A stretch of 7,956 bases of DNA, from NCBI GenBank assembly GCA_964598845.1, contig CAZRDM010000038.1, positions 1 through 7,956 of the forward strand, written 5' to 3'. Positions 7,128 through 7,956 of the stretch are shown here, piece by piece; position 1 is the first letter of the stretch; each line of letters starts with the position of its first letter. This DNA is from FEN-987 sp964598845 (GTDB lineage Archaea; Thermoproteota; Bathyarchaeia; 40CM-2-53-6). A model generated the notes under the pieces. The model saw only the letters and a program-made list of their open reading frames with translations, made no database searches and was not told the origin of the DNA. The translations under genes and the position numbers were made by a program.

Positions 7128-7263
7128 AATCGCAAAATTGCTGCCGTACCGGAATGATCAACTACTGAACTTTCGCGTCATAACAAAGCCATCGAATCTA
7201 GACCAGAGGCTTGATGGCAATTCATTCCCCCAGGCATTCAATTCTTCAACGGCAGCTGTCCTT

Positions 7264-7482
7264 TCAAGTGAACAGTTTTAGGCCTAGTCTGGCGATAGGG
7301 CTAAAGTGTTTCATATCCAATGTGTATAATGCTGCACCGTTACCGTTATTGGTGGAGATTGCCGCTATAATCACGTCGGCTCGGCGAATGGTACTTCCGC
7401 ATTCTTCAGCTTCTAACCCAAGCTTACTCGATAGAACTGCAACGCGCGCCAGAATTTGGGTTAGAGTTATTGCCGAAGACAA
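7264..7482 (-). pseudogene. Truncated PIN-domain (VapC) remnant
   Basis: The 72-codon frame retains the typical PIN C-terminus, IRRADVIIAAISTNNGN followed by ALYTLDMKHFSPIARLGLKL. The Asp of RRAD and the Asp of TLDMKHF match two catalytic positions. Near the start, SAITLTQIL looks like the middle motif (usually S-x-T-x-x-E-L/I), but Gln replaces Glu. The spacing between these motifs is far too short, implying an internal deletion. The N-terminal third, with the first catalytic Asp, is missing and a stop lies five codons upstream. No antitoxin gene is next to it. I interpret it as a decayed toxin. Confidence 0.65.
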
Positions 7483-7604
7483 ATTGAGGATTACTTAGCT
7501 AGTGATCTTTCTCTTTCAGCTTCCGACGGAACAATGGAATGGTTGCGTTTCGCACCCTGCATAAGCCTCTGAGATTACGCCCGAGTGTAGGTTCCTTTTT
7601 CAGT
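7483..7604. other. Spacer between the 23S rRNA 3' end and the PIN remnant
   Basis: No 5S rRNA, tRNA or gene is recognised in these bases. On the minus strand this is the immediate 3' flank of 23S rRNA and should contain one side of the pre-rRNA processing stem. The other side lies outside the window. Confidence 0.4.

Positions 7605-7956
<352 letters not shown>

Noticed and set aside
7140..7256. GCTGCCGT/ACGGCAGC inverted repeat enclosing 117 bases, possible miniature transposable element
   Set aside because: Only 8 bp match, there is no target duplication at the flanks and no second copy in the window.

Overview
The window is archaeal, most likely from the TACK/Thermoproteota side. The evidence is small introns in tRNA genes, including one tRNA with two introns; a four-gene porGDAB pyruvate:ferredoxin oxidoreductase operon; an intein; VapBC toxin-antitoxin pairs; TATA-like boxes about 26-35 nt upstream of genes; many TTG starts; and an archaeal-looking 23S rRNA 3' end. 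I cannot name a genus.

Left arm (1-1513). After about 160 bases in which I recognise nothing, there is a decayed DDE transposase C-terminus (162-461, +). Next comes a tRNA-Ala(CGC)-like sequence on the minus strand (529-634) that has lost its 5' acceptor strand but keeps its 3' part, CCA and an anticodon-loop intron. A palindrome then leads into an AbrB/VapC pair (688-1375, +). The arm ends with an intact tRNA-Ala(CGC) (1397-1513, -) carrying one intron in the D-loop and one in the anticodon loop. The toxin-antitoxin pair therefore sits between two same-oriented tRNA-Ala copies.

Centre (1599-5916, -). The operon reads porG-porD-porA-porB and ends with a 50-codon, seven-cysteine mini-protein not previously obvious because of its size. 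The Por genes are packed with 4-nt overlap or no gap. PorB (673 codons) is interrupted by a 367-residue intein with a LAGLIDADG endonuclease. It is inserted exactly between Asn and Thr of the conserved DNEAYMN/TG cofactor-site motif, so active enzyme needs protein splicing. The four subunits form the complex that interconverts pyruvate + CoA and acetyl-CoA + CO2 with ferredoxin as electron carrier. A TATA-like box 25-30 nt before the TTG start of porG suggests a leaderless operon mRNA. A perfect 9-bp stem-loop follows the mini-gene.

Right arm (5917-7956). A tRNA-Ile(GAT) with a 15-nt intron (+) is followed by a convergent ribbon-helix-helix/PIN VapBC pair (-) with tandem operator-like repeats upstream. 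After that come a truncated third PIN toxin (-) and the 3' end of a 23S rRNA gene (-) that runs off the window. No 5S rRNA is visible beside it.

The most notable items are the PorB intein, the double-intron tRNA-Ala with its 5'-truncated but structurally conserved sibling, and the small cysteine-rich gene at the end of the por operon.
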